Origin: Margaritispora aquatica
Lineage: Eukaryota > Ascomycota > Leotiomycetes > Helotiales > Discinellaceae
DNA length: 64,000 nucleotides
Direction: 5' to 3'
Assembly: GCA_007644065.1 (NCBI GenBank)
Contig: VJWN01000026.1
Span: 310,001-374,000 of the forward strand
The translations under genes and the position numbers were made by a program. A model generated the notes under the pieces. That model searched no databases. It saw nothing but the letters and a program-made list of their open reading frames with translations, and was not told where the DNA came from. Below are positions 1-11,100 of the stretch, in pieces. Position 1 is the stretch's first letter. Each line of letters begins with the position of its first letter.

Positions 1-1229
1 AATCCCATCATGTAGGGCTTAAAATGGTACGCATACAAATACCGTGTATAGGGGGTGAGAATTGTTAAGCGATCAAATAGCGGAGCATCAGGAGATGCTT
101 GTCCAATCTCGATTTTCTTTGAAGCTGCTGAATCGAGAACTGCTTGAGTCTCTGCTGAATCTTTGAGAATTTGATCCCACTCGTCCAAGAATCTAGCACG
201 CGAATGGCGCGCTCTCAGTGTTTTTCTGCTTAGGTCTGCCATGTAGTTTTCTGTTATAACATGAGGGATATTGACCTGAGGAGCAGACCTGTTTAATGTT
301 AGTCTTTATCGAATGAGTGATATATCGCTAGGAAGAAGATATGGAGAGAGGTATCATATACATTCGTCTAGTAAGAGTTCGTGGTCGCGATTCTGGGAGA
401 TGTGAATCGTCGGCGAGTTCTTCAATCCAGTCCCTAAACTGATTTGCTGACCCAGTCTTTCTCTGAGATAGCTCTGTAATTTGGGCTTCCAAGTCTTCTA
501 GCTTATGTATCGCATCCTCCATCTCTTCATGGACCTTAGCAGCTTTAGCTTGAATGCGTTTCAGTTTTCCGCTGATGTTTGCGCTTCTAAACAATCGTCG
601 AGGGATTGCGACAAGGCCATGACCCATAAGATAAATGGCCAACCCAAGACTGACGCCATACGCAAGAGCCATCGCCAAACCTTTCAAAGAATCCGGTTTA
701 ATCCCATACGTAATGAACATATAAATCAAACCAGCGATTGCAAGACCAAAGATCATGGCCTGGTACTTGGCGTTAGATCGCAATGCGAAAATAAGGCGCC
801 CCTTTGGCTCTCTGTATCCAGCATCGGCATACTCGGCAAGAATGGGCAGAATAAACCTATAATGGTATTAGACATGGATTACACAAGGACGTGATACTTG
901 AGCATCTGAGGTACTTGCCATGATAAAAAGAAGGTAAGCCAGTATGATATGCGCCATGAAACCAGGAGCACTCGGTCTGGTAGCCAAATTCCTCTCGTAC
1001 CAGCGTCATCATCTCTTGCATTCGAAGCCAAATCAATAGGAACAAGAAGTATGATACTCGCGGGTAGACTGAGGGCAAAGAATATAGGAACAAGGAGGTA
1101 AGCTGGCGTAGTTCGCAGAGGCAGATAGTGTCGCAATACTAGAAGGACGGCGCCGCTAATAACCAGTAGAGCAACGAGAGAGAAGATCTCCGAGCCCACC
1201 GGTGATGGTGTAGCAAGTATCTCAATCAT
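1..1229 (-). CDS. LMBR1-domain multipass membrane protein (LMBD2-like), 3' part outside window
   Basis: This is the N-terminal part of a multipass membrane protein of the LMBR1/LMBD2 family; the molecular role in fungi is poorly defined. Exons read as 898-1229, 362-856 and <1-288, with introns 857-897 (41 nt) and 289-361. The start is the ATG at 1229-1227. Exon 1 holds three hydrophobic helices. Exon 2 continues with WILP-like and YADAGYREP segments and two more helices. A charged coiled-coil stretch (about residues 180-215) follows, then a loop entering the next exon, where LDEWDQIL and LTPYTRYLYAYHFKPY fit the family. Each exon junction preserves the frame, which supports the splicing. The gene is divergent from the gene at 1707, with 477 bp between them. 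The rest of the protein lies beyond position 1. The family call is by sequence resemblance only. Confidence 0.8.
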
Positions 1230-1706
1230 TATAGATATGTTATCAAGGGTGTGGCCATCGATATAGATGGATGACGAAGGATAATTGAGTTCTTGGTTCT
1301 TTTATTTACACAGGTACCGAGCGCGAGTCTGTTCAAAGTGAGTGCATGATTCAAGGCTGGATGACGAGGCTCGAAACCAAAACCCCAACACACAAAACAT
1401 CGAAGGCAGCCGCATCTCAGCCTCGACTAAATTTCAACAACGTCCGCATTCACATATCCGGGCAAAACGGTAGAGATTGAAAGAGCAGAGGACATTTATG
1501 CCTTGTGCTCACTCATTACTCGCACTGCATTCAATATCTCATGATCTCGCTGCTTAACACCCAGTCCTTCACCACTTGACTGGAGCAGTGCTTGTGTCTA
1601 AGAGGAAGAAAGAAGCAGAAGCAGATTCTCTGCTTGCCTCAAATACCACTTTTCATCGGTAGGCTTTTGTCCTGTCTCGCGCGAATGCGCAAGGTCAATC
1701 ATAATA
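1230..1706. other. Divergent intergenic region
   Basis: This 477-bp spacer separates the ATGs of two divergent genes and must hold both promoters. The part nearest 1707 is pyrimidine- and A-rich, as expected for a fungal leader. I see no convincing specific regulatory motif. Confidence 0.5.
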
Positions 1707-3737
1707 ATGACAATGACCCCTCAGACTAGAGACGATGTGACAGCATCTGAAGAGGAGCAATCTGCCCCTCTTGAGCAGTTTGCTACAGACCCAGACCTCT
1801 TTGCCGTATTCGATGGTACTGATGATTTGTTTGGCGATGTCGATATAGAACCAAATCCAGAGTCGAGTGGTGATTATCCCATCAATCAGGATTTTGACTT
1901 CACAGCTAATTATCCCTATACAGAGCTACCAAATGATCTGACAGATCTTGGCGACGAAGCTCTGTCGGCAGCGTTGCTCGAGGAGTTAGGGCTAGGTGGA
2001 TCCGAATTTCTACCTCACGCTGATCATGCAGCTGGTGCTTCTCTCGTCGGTCCGCTTGAAGGAGATCCAAATGCCAATCCGGAGGACGATCTCGATTTCG
2101 AAAATGTCCTGAATGCGTTATTGGCCCAGGCAAACAACAATATGAGCGACAACCTTGTCTTTGAGAGCCAGGATCTTAGCACGCCATTTATTACCACGGA
2201 TCAAGATCATACGCTCATCATTAACGAACCTCCGAATGGTTCGTTCGATTTCTTTGGTCCCGAAAGTCAAGGACAAGACATTTCCACAGACGACTCTCTC
2301 AACGACCTTCTCGAAGCAGTTGCGGCTGCGGGTAGAGAATCTGCGATCCAAGAGCAACATGAACGACCTTGCGTGCCGGATGATGGGTACTTTCGAAGGA
2401 GCTTTTTATCAGCAGACCAAGCAAAGCGTCAACGCGAAGCCGATAATCCTCTTCCATCGATAGAGACGATTGAGCCAAGCCCTAGCAAGCGGCAGAAGAC
2501 AACCCCTGATTTAGAAAGCCGTTCAAGGTCAACTGCCACAACAAAATTTTCTGCTCTTGGAGATGACTCTCAAGATAAAGGATCTGTGTCCGAGGTCGAT
2601 GAACGCAATCCAAGGAAAAAGCTACCAGCTTTTCACCCGGCTGCCATATTATATAAGGAACCCTCAGCAGCTTCAAAAAAATATAGCAGTAAGTCTAGTG
2701 GTTCCCATCATGTAAAGCGAAGCTAATTATTTACAGGACCGGTTATGTCAAAACTTTTCACATCACTTGAATTGCAGGCCGAAGAGTTTTTAGAACTTCA
2801 ATCTGCTGCGAAGAGTTTTATGTTGGACCCAAACTTCCCTGAACGAACTAAGTCCGTTGGAAGTAGAAGTAGAGGTGAATCCGACGTCACGAAGCAGAAG
2901 CTGTTTGTGACTGTGAAGTCCTTTTTAGTGGATGAAGGTTGTGGAGAAAAGTACTTTGGATCAAGTGTTCCTGGGTATGAGAGAAGAGTCAACAAATGGC
3001 CAGCAGACCAAATAGAGTAAGTACTTACCGCCTTGCTCGATATCCCTTCTTTGCTCATGGCTAATGTTTTCAGGCTCATTTCGCGGGTCACGCCGCTTAT
3101 GCGTCGAATGGTCACAAATGAGAGGCAACGTCTGTATGCAAATAGCAGACGAGTAGGAGGCCAAGACACGAGAGAACGCGCTCCTTCAGCATCACCACCA
3201 GAGACCACACCAGAACCTACGTCACAACCAAGTGGGCCACCGTCTCCATTATTTGGTGATTCGAACACAGTAATCCATCATGGTATCAGGCCTGATGCCA
3301 ATCAAAACAGAGATCACGATGGCAATCTCGATGCCAACCTTGATCAACCTGGTCTTAGTTTATCATCATCCGTGGCATCATTGGAGGAGCCCAGAACTCC
3401 AAATCTGCGGACCCAATTTCCAATCACTCAGCTTGGAATGGTCAACAATAACGATCTCCAGTACCACATCAACATAATGAAAGATGGCCAGCGGATTCAA
3501 CCCAAGTTCACTCTCACAATGCTTGATTGTCCGTGCTTTCTACATCTCACGACATATCTCAGCAATCTCACTAGCGAGAATGGTCAGAAACTCACGAAAA
3601 TCCAAGTACTTGGTCCAGGCTGCTTACTCGAGATGAAGGATGAGAACACCTGGAGGAATGCTATCGAATTGATTAGGAAAAGTGAGTGGATGGATGGAGA
3701 GGTGAAGTGTTTGGTCGAGACTGAAGATTCGGTATAA
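1707..3737 (+). CDS. Fungal protein of unknown function, acidic N-terminus, three exons
   Basis: I do not recognise a named family. Exons are 1707-2688, 2737-3016 and 3074-3737, with introns of 48 and 57 nt bearing GTAAGT donors and TTACAG/TTTCAG acceptors. The spliced protein has 641 residues. Residues 1-200 are strongly acidic (repeated D/E-rich runs with Phe and Leu), resembling an activation-type region. A basic, Ser-rich segment with PSKRQK near residue 265 could be a nuclear signal. The folded-looking core spans exon 2 and the start of exon 3, with LEL..EEFLELQSAAKSF, DPNFPERTKSVG and LFVTVKSFL. The C-terminal 90 residues form a second compact domain containing KIQVLGPGCLLEM and WMDGEVKCLVE. 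A nuclear regulatory role is inference from composition only. The gene is convergent with the methyltransferase gene at 3925, leaving 187 bp between stops. Confidence 0.75.
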
Positions 3738-3924
3738 AAAGGAAATGCGTTCACAGATACAATTTGCTTAGCGAGGCTTCAGAGCAGGTGGGAGAAGAAT
3801 GTTAGAGTATCCAGTAAAAGCCATTAAAACGATTACCCATACTTGCTATCAAAAACCTGGGTATCATGATTTACACTTCTTTATCCCTCGTACATGCACA
3901 ACACAACACTCGCACCCACCAACC

Positions 3925-5001
3925 TCAAAACCTCCTCTTCAAAATACCCACAACCAACCACCTCTTCCTCTCTGTCACGTCTTCAATCCCCCTGTCAGAA
4001 ACCCACTCCCTCTCCCCGCCCTCCGCATTCCTCTCCCAGATCCTCTCAATTTCCAGCCCGGCCTTCCTTAAAGCCTCTTCCTCGTAGAAACCCCGCATCT
4101 TCTCCCGTCCTGTGTGAAATCCTGCAACGACCCATGCCCGGCCCGAGTCGTTCAGAAACCACGCGATGGTTTGGTGTAGGTTTCCATGCTGCCATGGCAT
4201 CCACAGACAGTCGGCTACGAGGAGGGTGTCGAACGCGTGTTTGTTGCTCAGGGAGAAAGCGTCGTCTAGGACGCCCCATGAGTGGCCTTCAACCTGGATT
4301 GCGCCTATCTCTGTATAATCCCTCTCTTCCACTTCTCCTCCTGCTCCCCTCTCCTCGACCCCGTTCAGTTTCTCCTTCGCCTCCTTCCGCCGCACATCAA
4401 CATTCCCCCTGACATTGACCCTGATATTCTCCAATACCTCCTCCGCTGGGTAATCACTCACGACCACCTCCCTCGCACCACTCAGCGCCGCCACCAAGCC
4501 TGCCAACCCTGTTCCCGCTCCAAGCTCGAGCACGCGCTTCCCCTTCACAGGCCATGAGGCCGAGTCCTCCTCAATGAACTCGGCGAGCTGCAACCCGGCG
4601 TTCCACAGGAAATGCGAGAACAGCTTGCGGTTGTCATCGCCTTGCGGGTCGGCGAGCGAGAGGGTGATAGAGCCGTAAGCGGGCGAGAGGTAGATGACCG
4701 AAGTGGAGGCGTCGCCGTGCTGGTTCGTAATGTCGTCTGTGATGCGGAGAGGGGCGTTAGCATGTGGTTTTGCGCTGGGATGTTCTTGAGTGGCGAAAAA
4801 GGAGGGAGGAAGGCGGAAATGGGGATGGGAGAATGGTAGAGGGGAAGTTGGTTGGTATATGTTGGAATATTGTGAATTGACGCCCGCCCGACTGAATTTC
4901 GTAATTTACGCACCTGGGAAGATGACGCCGAGGGAAGAGGAGAGGTAGTCTTCTGGCTCGAATGTTTCAGGGCCCGAGAGGCGGATCTTGTCTGTTAACA
5001 T
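3925..5001 (-). CDS. SAM-dependent methyltransferase, Methyltransf_16 type (EFM7 / putative Nnt1-like)
   Basis: Exons are 4914-5001 and 3925-4736, with a 177-nt intron, giving 299 residues. The acceptor at 4737 restores the frame, joining VIFP to DDITNQHGDAS; the nearer AG at the end of CATCCCAG would break it. The class I motif I is present as VLELGAGTGLAGL (about residues 90-102). A post-motif strand VVVSDYP and the motif IV-like LLVADCLWMPWQHGNL follow. The C-terminal AGFHTGREKMRGF and the ending WLVVGIL match fungal proteins annotated as nicotinamide N-methyltransferase or as the lysine/N-terminal methyltransferase EFM7. In yeast EFM7 modifies elongation factor 1A; that substrate is inferred here, not shown. 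The start is the first ATG of the conserved LSGPE(T)FEPEDYL segment. The gene lies on the same strand as the zinc-finger gene to its right. Confidence 0.82.
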
Positions 5002-5771
5002 CTTGATGCGATGAATTTTCCAATGCTTTTTCGTTGTTGTTATCCTTACTGGTATTGGAGAGTGTGCGAGGAGATCTGAGGGAACGTGTTGGGCTGAATA
5101 TTTTTCGATCCGTGTAGAAGTTTGGCGGGGTTAAAGGATTCACCCCACATCCATACTAATGTGTAGGTGGTTTGGAGGGGTTGTGCGGTTCGAAAATCGC
5201 GCATTGTTTGCATTTGGAGCCATTGACTGGAATAAATTTCACGCGTTGCGAAAAGACGATCATATGTTTGAAGATATATGTAATTCAATAGCCAACTCAT
5301 TGTAGCGCTAATTATCTTTACTAATAACACAAGATCTTAGTCCTTTCTCCTCCACCTCTCTCCTCGCCAGCTCCACCACCACTCACATCAAGTAACCAAC
5401 AAGTCAAAAACGAACAACCGGCCCGCGGCCGAAGCTTTGTATGCTCACTGACACTTTGATGGTTGGTGGAGGGGAGATTATAAGACAACAAAGAATCATG
5501 CCGCTCAAATGACAAATTCCACAGAAACCTCATGCTTGCTGTTGCTGATCTGGTATGATGAGTCTGTTGGATTTGGATTGGAAAGAGCTTTTGTCTTTCC
5601 CCTCAGTGGTATCGTCCGTATCCCCATGCTTGTCCCCCAAAAACGCCCCTTCCTGCTTGGTGCCCAAGGTCCCAAAAATATAGAAATAGATAAAATATTG
5701 ACAGGAAAATATAAATCGTAGAAAGATAAACTCATAAAACATGTCGTTGTCATTTCCCACAGCGAAGCAAT
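5002..5771. other. Intergenic region between two minus-strand genes
   Basis: This 770-bp stretch holds the promoter of the methyltransferase gene (right of 5001) and the 3' region of the zinc-finger gene (left of 5772). An AT-rich run near 5680-5745 is a plausible 3' end region. No reading frame here looks coding. Confidence 0.5.
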
Positions 5772-8150
5772 CTATTGCTCGCGCTTGACCTCCATCAGCT
5801 TCTCGAGATCGAGATCGTCAGTGACGTCCGTGATCCAGGGCCCCTTCTCCTCCTCAGTAGCCTCATGGAAGGCATCAGCTCGTCGCATCGTTTGAACGTC
5901 AAGATCAGTGACGTAGGCTTTGCCATCACTGAGCTTCATGCGGACCTCGTAGTCAGTATCCAGCATCATGTCGTCTTTCCAGAGACGACGCTGTCCATCA
6001 AAGACGCAGAGAACACGCTTCTTCATCTTCATCTGGGAGGTCGGGCATCCCCATGACGAAGGGTAGTCCTTGCGCTTCTTGCGCCCCTTAGTGTTCAATG
6101 TGACTCCACCCTTGGAGTGTGTGAGTCCTCTTGACTTCTGGACTCCATTGGCGGGATTCTTATTGCCGCGGCCTTTGCGCGATTTCGAGCGGAGAGTGAA
6201 GTCATCATCATTATCATCATCGAATTCATCGTCTTCATCGTCCTCGTCTGCTGAGAAGACATTGGTGGTTGTGGTTGGCAAAGAGTTGTTGCGGAGAGTC
6301 TCGTGCACATCTTGGTCTTGCTCAACTTCAGCGAGGCGTGCAGCATTGATAGCCTCTGATGGCTCTTCTTGTTGTACAATGCGGAGAACACAGTCATCAA
6401 GATGCTCGTAGAAGTCCTGTGCATTGCTGAAAGTGCCACTGCATGTAGAGCACTTTCCAGTGGCATCAGGAGCATAGCCAGAGAGCTTCTTAGTGCTGTT
6501 GATGGTGCCCGAAGTCTTCTTTCGGCTGTTTGGTGGGGTTTGCTCAACAGCATGAACGGAAGTCAAATGTCGCTTGAACACATCAGCGCGGTTGAAGGAT
6601 TTTTCTGCCGCAGATCCAGAACCTGGGCAGAAACCGCAGACCATTGTCCCCTTGTAGTGTGTGAGAGTGTGACGATTCTTGTCATATTTTCGGGCAAAGC
6701 CCTTGATGTGATAATCGCAAGTTTGAATCGGACATTTCTCTGGTCGCTCGTTTTGGTGAGTGAGCATATGTGCCTTCAAATCTTTGAAGACTTTCCCGCA
6801 CTCAGGATATGTGCATCGTCCCTTCTCCTTTGACTCCTCGCTGCTGAAATTGCCATCCTGGCTACTGTATGATCGATGCGAGATGACTGAAGGTCTTCGC
6901 GGTGGTGGGTACGGGTATGCAGAGTATGAACTGAGATATGGCGATTGACTGCCTTGCTTGACAGGTCGTGGGCTTCGTGACATTTGGGAGAATGAAGGTG
7001 ATGCGGGGAATGGCGGTGGAGGATAGACGGATGTGTCATTTGACTGCGCCGCAGAACTCGGACGTGCCGAATATTGAGGGTGGAGAATAGAGGGGTCTGC
7101 AGAATCATTCATTAGCATTTTGTTCGTGTCGCACTGAGTTCGTAGCTGGTGCAAGAGTGACAGAGGAAACCAACAAGAAGATTGAAGAGGTGGAACAAAG
7201 TTGCCGCTAGATTGAGAAAAGAAATGAGACTGCTGGTAGGTCGCATTCGCATAAGACGGAGATACATCGGCGCTATAATTGAGCGAAACAGAAGAAACGG
7301 TAGGCGAGCGCATGTCTTGACTCCTCCCACTCAGACTCGGGGATGAGTAAAGTGGTGCATTGAAACCTTGCGATGGACGCCTCGATGAAGTAGGAGATCT
7401 TGAAAAAGTAGATGAAGGAGATTTGAAAATTGAATCCCGTGAACCCTTTCTCATGCCCATGCCATTACCATTAACTGGGGTAACTGGCGAGGCCATTGAT
7501 CCCATGGCAGAGCCACTCATCAACTGGTCGATCGAGGTATCGAGTGTATTGGGAGAAGGGACAAAAGTAGATGAAGAAGAAACAGAAGAGATAGAACCGT
7601 GCTGACGAGGTGCAGAGCTAGTAATGTTTTTGCACTCACCAACAAACACGGTGGATTTGCCTGGATTGAACTCTAAAGCGAAGTCGTCCATACCTGAAGT
7701 TTGATATGTGTACTCGCTTCCATGGCCATAACTATCATATCCTACGATGCTTGGGGTCAACCCAAGTCCTTGGGGTGCCCATTCTGGAACCGGGACAACA
7801 TGCCCATGGATAGACTGTGGTGATCCCATTGCTGAAGATGCTACAGATGGCCCGGATGCAGTCGAGTAGTTTGATGGTGCTGCTCCCCGAAGGTCTGGCG
7901 ATTCGAGCGCGTATTGTGGAGTTTCGGCATACATGCCAGCCGAGTTCATACCATTGCTAGCTGGATAGATGTCTTGCGATCTTGGATGTGCGTATGATGC
8001 TTCTACGGTGAAGTTTTGAGGAGCACCAAATGGAAATGACTGGGGGTACATGTTTTGAGGATCTGGATACAGAGGGAAGTCGACCTCCTCGTTGTCGTTA
8101 TACATGTGGCGCGCGAGCATGTGGTAGGTAGTTTCGGCGATGGAGACCAT
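5772..8150 (-). CDS. C2H2 zinc-finger transcription factor
   Basis: The frame runs from the ATG at 8150 (MVSIAETTYHML) to the stop at 5774-5772. Residues 1-430 are Ser/Pro/Gln/Tyr-rich and disordered-looking. A finger cluster follows at about residues 443-530. The first finger has a shortened Cys-to-His spacing (CTYPECGKVFKDLKAHMLTH), the second is C-x4-C with an H-x3-H-type end (CPIQTCDYHIKG, RHTLTH), and the third is long (CGFCPGSGSAAEKSF to HLTSVH). A further CSTCSGTF/HLDDC unit lies near 563-587. An acidic run (DEDDEDDEFDDD) and basic K/R clusters suited to nuclear import follow, then a conserved-looking C-terminal block. A likely in-frame 78-nt intron at 7097-7174 would join LQSS-Y-PSILHPQ and give 766 residues instead of 792. 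The frame extends above 8150 without an ATG, probably as leader. I cannot assign a target pathway. Confidence 0.82.
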   Translation of the reverse strand: MVSIAETTYHMLARHMYNDNEEVDFPLYPDPQNMYPQSFPFGAPQNFTVEASYAHPRSQDIYPASNGMNSAGMYAETPQYALESPDLRGAAPSNYSTASGPSVASSAMGSPQSIHGHVVPVPEWAPQGLGLTPSIVGYDSYGHGSEYTYQTSGMDDFALEFNPGKSTVFVGECKNITSSAPRQHGSISSVSSSSTFVPSPNTLDTSIDQLMSGSAMGSMASPVTPVNGNGMGMRKGSRDSIFKSPSSTFSRSPTSSRRPSQGFNAPLYSSPSLSGRSQDMRSPTVSSVSLNYSADVSPSYANATYQQSHFFSQSSGNFVPPLQSSCWFPLSLLHQLRTQCDTNKMLMNDSADPSILHPQYSARPSSAAQSNDTSVYPPPPFPASPSFSQMSRSPRPVKQGSQSPYLSSYSAYPYPPPRRPSVISHRSYSSQDGNFSSEESKEKGRCTYPECGKVFKDLKAHMLTHQNERPEKCPIQTCDYHIKGFARKYDKNRHTLTHYKGTMVCGFCPGSGSAAEKSFNRADVFKRHLTSVHAVEQTPPNSRKKTSGTINSTKKLSGYAPDATGKCSTCSGTFSNAQDFYEHLDDCVLRIVQQEEPSEAINAARLAEVEQDQDVHETLRNNSLPTTTTNVFSADEDDEDDEFDDDNDDDFTLRSKSRKGRGNKNPANGVQKSRGLTHSKGGVTLNTKGRKKRKDYPSSWGCPTSQMKMKKRVLCVFDGQRRLWKDDMMLDTDYEVRMKLSDGKAYVTDLDVQTMRRADAFHEATEEEKGPWITDVTDDLDLEKLMEVKREQ

Positions 8151-11100
8151 TTTAGGTAGTTGGTAGGCTGGATTTTGTCTCTGGTTGAAGCCACAACCCA
8201 ACGTCTGTTACAGTCAGTGATTGTCTCTACCATTGGGTGTATAAGACATATATACTTTTACACGGAAAAGCTCCAAATGGTATTTTAGAGCTCAGGGTAC
8301 TTTTCTCGGTAGGATGCTTGTATGGCGAGGAATGGTTAAAGCTATCTCATGTATATAGAATAGCTAAGACCGGAGTTGTTGATCAAGGATGAAAGCTGTT
8401 GACCAAAGGTGATCTGAGACAGGAGACAAGTCTTTGAAAGAGGGCGAGGCGCTGTGGATATATAGAGCTGGTATTGGTAGGCCGGTAGCTGCTAGCGAGA
8501 ATCCGGGAAAAAGTAAAGAGATGTTGAAGGGTGAGATTATCTTTCAACGTGTCGGCGTGAGATGAGATGCAGATCACTGTCTTGTTTGAAGAGGATTATG
8601 AAGTCCTTGATATGTTTGGATATGAAGAAGATATCTCTGAGTTGTTTGGGGCCTCTGGGATTATAATAATATTGGTCCCATGAGCGTGGAGCCAGTGGAG
8701 TTCCCAAAAGATGCGCAGTCCTCCTGGCAAGGATGCGAGGAACAGGGGTTGAATACCACAGGGGAGCACCGAAAAGCAGGGTAGGGATCGTGTTGTGATC
8801 CATGAAGCCTGGAATCCAAAGATTGTCTTGGTCGTCAAACTTTGGGGGGCACGGGGGTGGGTTGGCTTGGACTGACTTGCCAGTGACTTGGATGACCCAT
8901 CGACATTCGACCAGGACTTCAAAAAAACGCCTTGTGCTAGCCAGCGATGCCATGCACACCCTTCGGGTTAGGGCTCTCTCCCATTCAGGAAAAGCACTTG
9001 GAAGCACTCGAGCACCCAGACGAAAAGAGCTTCCGCAGCTAATGATTTCCATGTGGCTTGCCTTAGCCTGGGAGGAGAGAATTGCACCTGCCACACCATG
9101 CCACACCATGCCACACCATGCCACACCATACCACACCATACCACACTTTCCTCCCACCTAACCTAGTACCTCCACCTCCACCTCCAGACAGTCGCAGTGT
9201 ACCTACGGAGGTATGCCACAGTTTCTCTTTCCCCCTCCCTTCTCACTGCTTCTTTCAAATCTTCACCGCAGTGTCCGCATATTTTCAACACCCCTCGCCC
9301 TACCCGCTTTGGTCGCAAATCTGGGTATGAATGGCTAGGGTATTCTTTCGGGTGCATATCTCAGGGATTTGTTGCATGCCTGCTGCATATCTAGGGGATT
9401 TTCTCATCGCGATGTCCGTGAAGTGGGAGGTGAAGTGCGGTCTGAGATTCGCAGAGTCAAGGAGGAGTAGGTGGAGAAACAAGAGCCATCGCAACACAAA
9501 AGTTCCCTCTCTGGTGCCATCGACAGAGCTCCTCATTGGCGTCTTTCGTAGCCATGGCCAATCAGCATCGACAAGATGTCTAGAACGCTTCCTCCACCAT
9601 CGTTCCCATCCGCTTCACTGTTTGTCGTCGGATACTGTATTAAGTGATCTTTGTATCTCATCCTCCTTTGACACAACAGAAAGTGCAACCGATTTCTGGG
9701 TATCTCTATCGAATAGACGCCAAAAATAGTAGATCTATATGTGCAAGTATTGGATAACACATTCATGGAGGATGCTCTCGATGAAGAATCGCTTGAAATG
9801 CTAGCTGGTGGGGAAGTCCTTTACAGGTTACTTCATTCGCTTGTGGTCTCCTTTCCGAGCGCAGTGCACCATTTGGTCCTGGCCAGAACCTCAACCAGGT
9901 CGAAGTTATGCTTTATCACAACGAACCAAAATGTCAGATCATGATAACGGATCGCTCTGCCCAGAGTCTGTGGCCTCCATACATTATTAGAACCTTTAGA
10001 TTTGCACAAAGTGGATTGTTGCACAAGACAGTCATCGTGGACTTCATGACTGTACTCGGTGTGCTTGAAAATCTGTTCTCTCCCTCCTCGAGACTACTTA
10101 TTGGAAGTTTAGATTGTATTCGACGTTATTCCGAGGCATTGCATAGAGATCTCGCAGCCTGAATGGAAAATTAGCCAACTCCAGTAAGGTAACAACAAAA
10201 GGAACGTTTGAGCGACTAGTGGCCTGGAGTCTGAGGCATTAGGTGCCATCGTCCAATGCTGTTTGAAATCGCGAATCAAAGTTGACCCAATTCCTCTCAG
10301 GACTTCTCCGTTGACACCGGCCACACCAAACCTGTCCAGTGTCCACGCACTGTGTCTCTCTTGGCTAGTTTTCCTGCGGGGCCACAAAGGAAACATCCAC
10401 ATCCGGACTTTCCTGTGGCTCATACTCTCATACCGACAGCTCATTGGCTTCATTACGACCATTCAGATCAGTCCTTTCCCCAAGGCACAGCACAAGCGAG
10501 AGAAAATAGTTTAAAATAGCTCTCTGCACGGCTGCGCATTGGAATCGAGGCGGTGCACCGTCATATTTCTTACTTTGATTTATGCAACTTGTACAGTGTT
10601 GTGACGACACAAAGAAGCATAATCAAAGCCATTTCTAGGCCGCAGTCATCAGAAAGCGCATGCAACTTCCATATTCCATACTCCATCAATTCATGCGTCA
10701 TGTCAAGATTGATAATGTGTTGCTGTTCGACGTGAGCATACTTTTGGGTCATTAAAGTCACATTAGACCTTGTCCTTTTTGCAGTGCCGGTCGCCAACCA
10801 AGGTGAATCCGGATGATGAACGGGAACGGCAGGAGCCAGTATTACGCGAGGCAGATTCCCTTCTCCTGGGAGTTTTAGATATAAACAATTTTTGTGTGAA
10901 TGTGTCGAGGTTGCTCCCGCATTGCGGCTATAGATTGGTATAGGGAACTACTGAGAAGCGTTGAGTTTCCGATGTACTTGGGCAGTCCCGCGCCATTCCA
11001 GTTCTTCAACAGTTTGTGGAAGGACTCGATGGAGGGGAAGGGTGCCAAGGGAGTGTGCCGACTCTGGGTTCCAATGAGCCAAGACCTATATCGCTACTGC

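Noticed and set aside
4546..4913. Acceptor CATCCCAG for the methyltransferase intron
   Set aside because: It leaves the reading frame 2 nt out and yields a Thr/Ser/Pro-rich shadow sequence; the CATCACAG acceptor restores DDITNQHGDAS and the methyltransferase core.
7640..7680. GTGAGT donor-like site within the zinc-finger gene
   Set aside because: The only nearby acceptor gives a 38-nt intron that is not a multiple of three and would break the frame.
8537..9157. 206-codon minus-strand frame
   Set aside because: Its N-terminal part is the translated 10-bp repeat (GMVWYG-type) and the rest has no domain or supporting signals.
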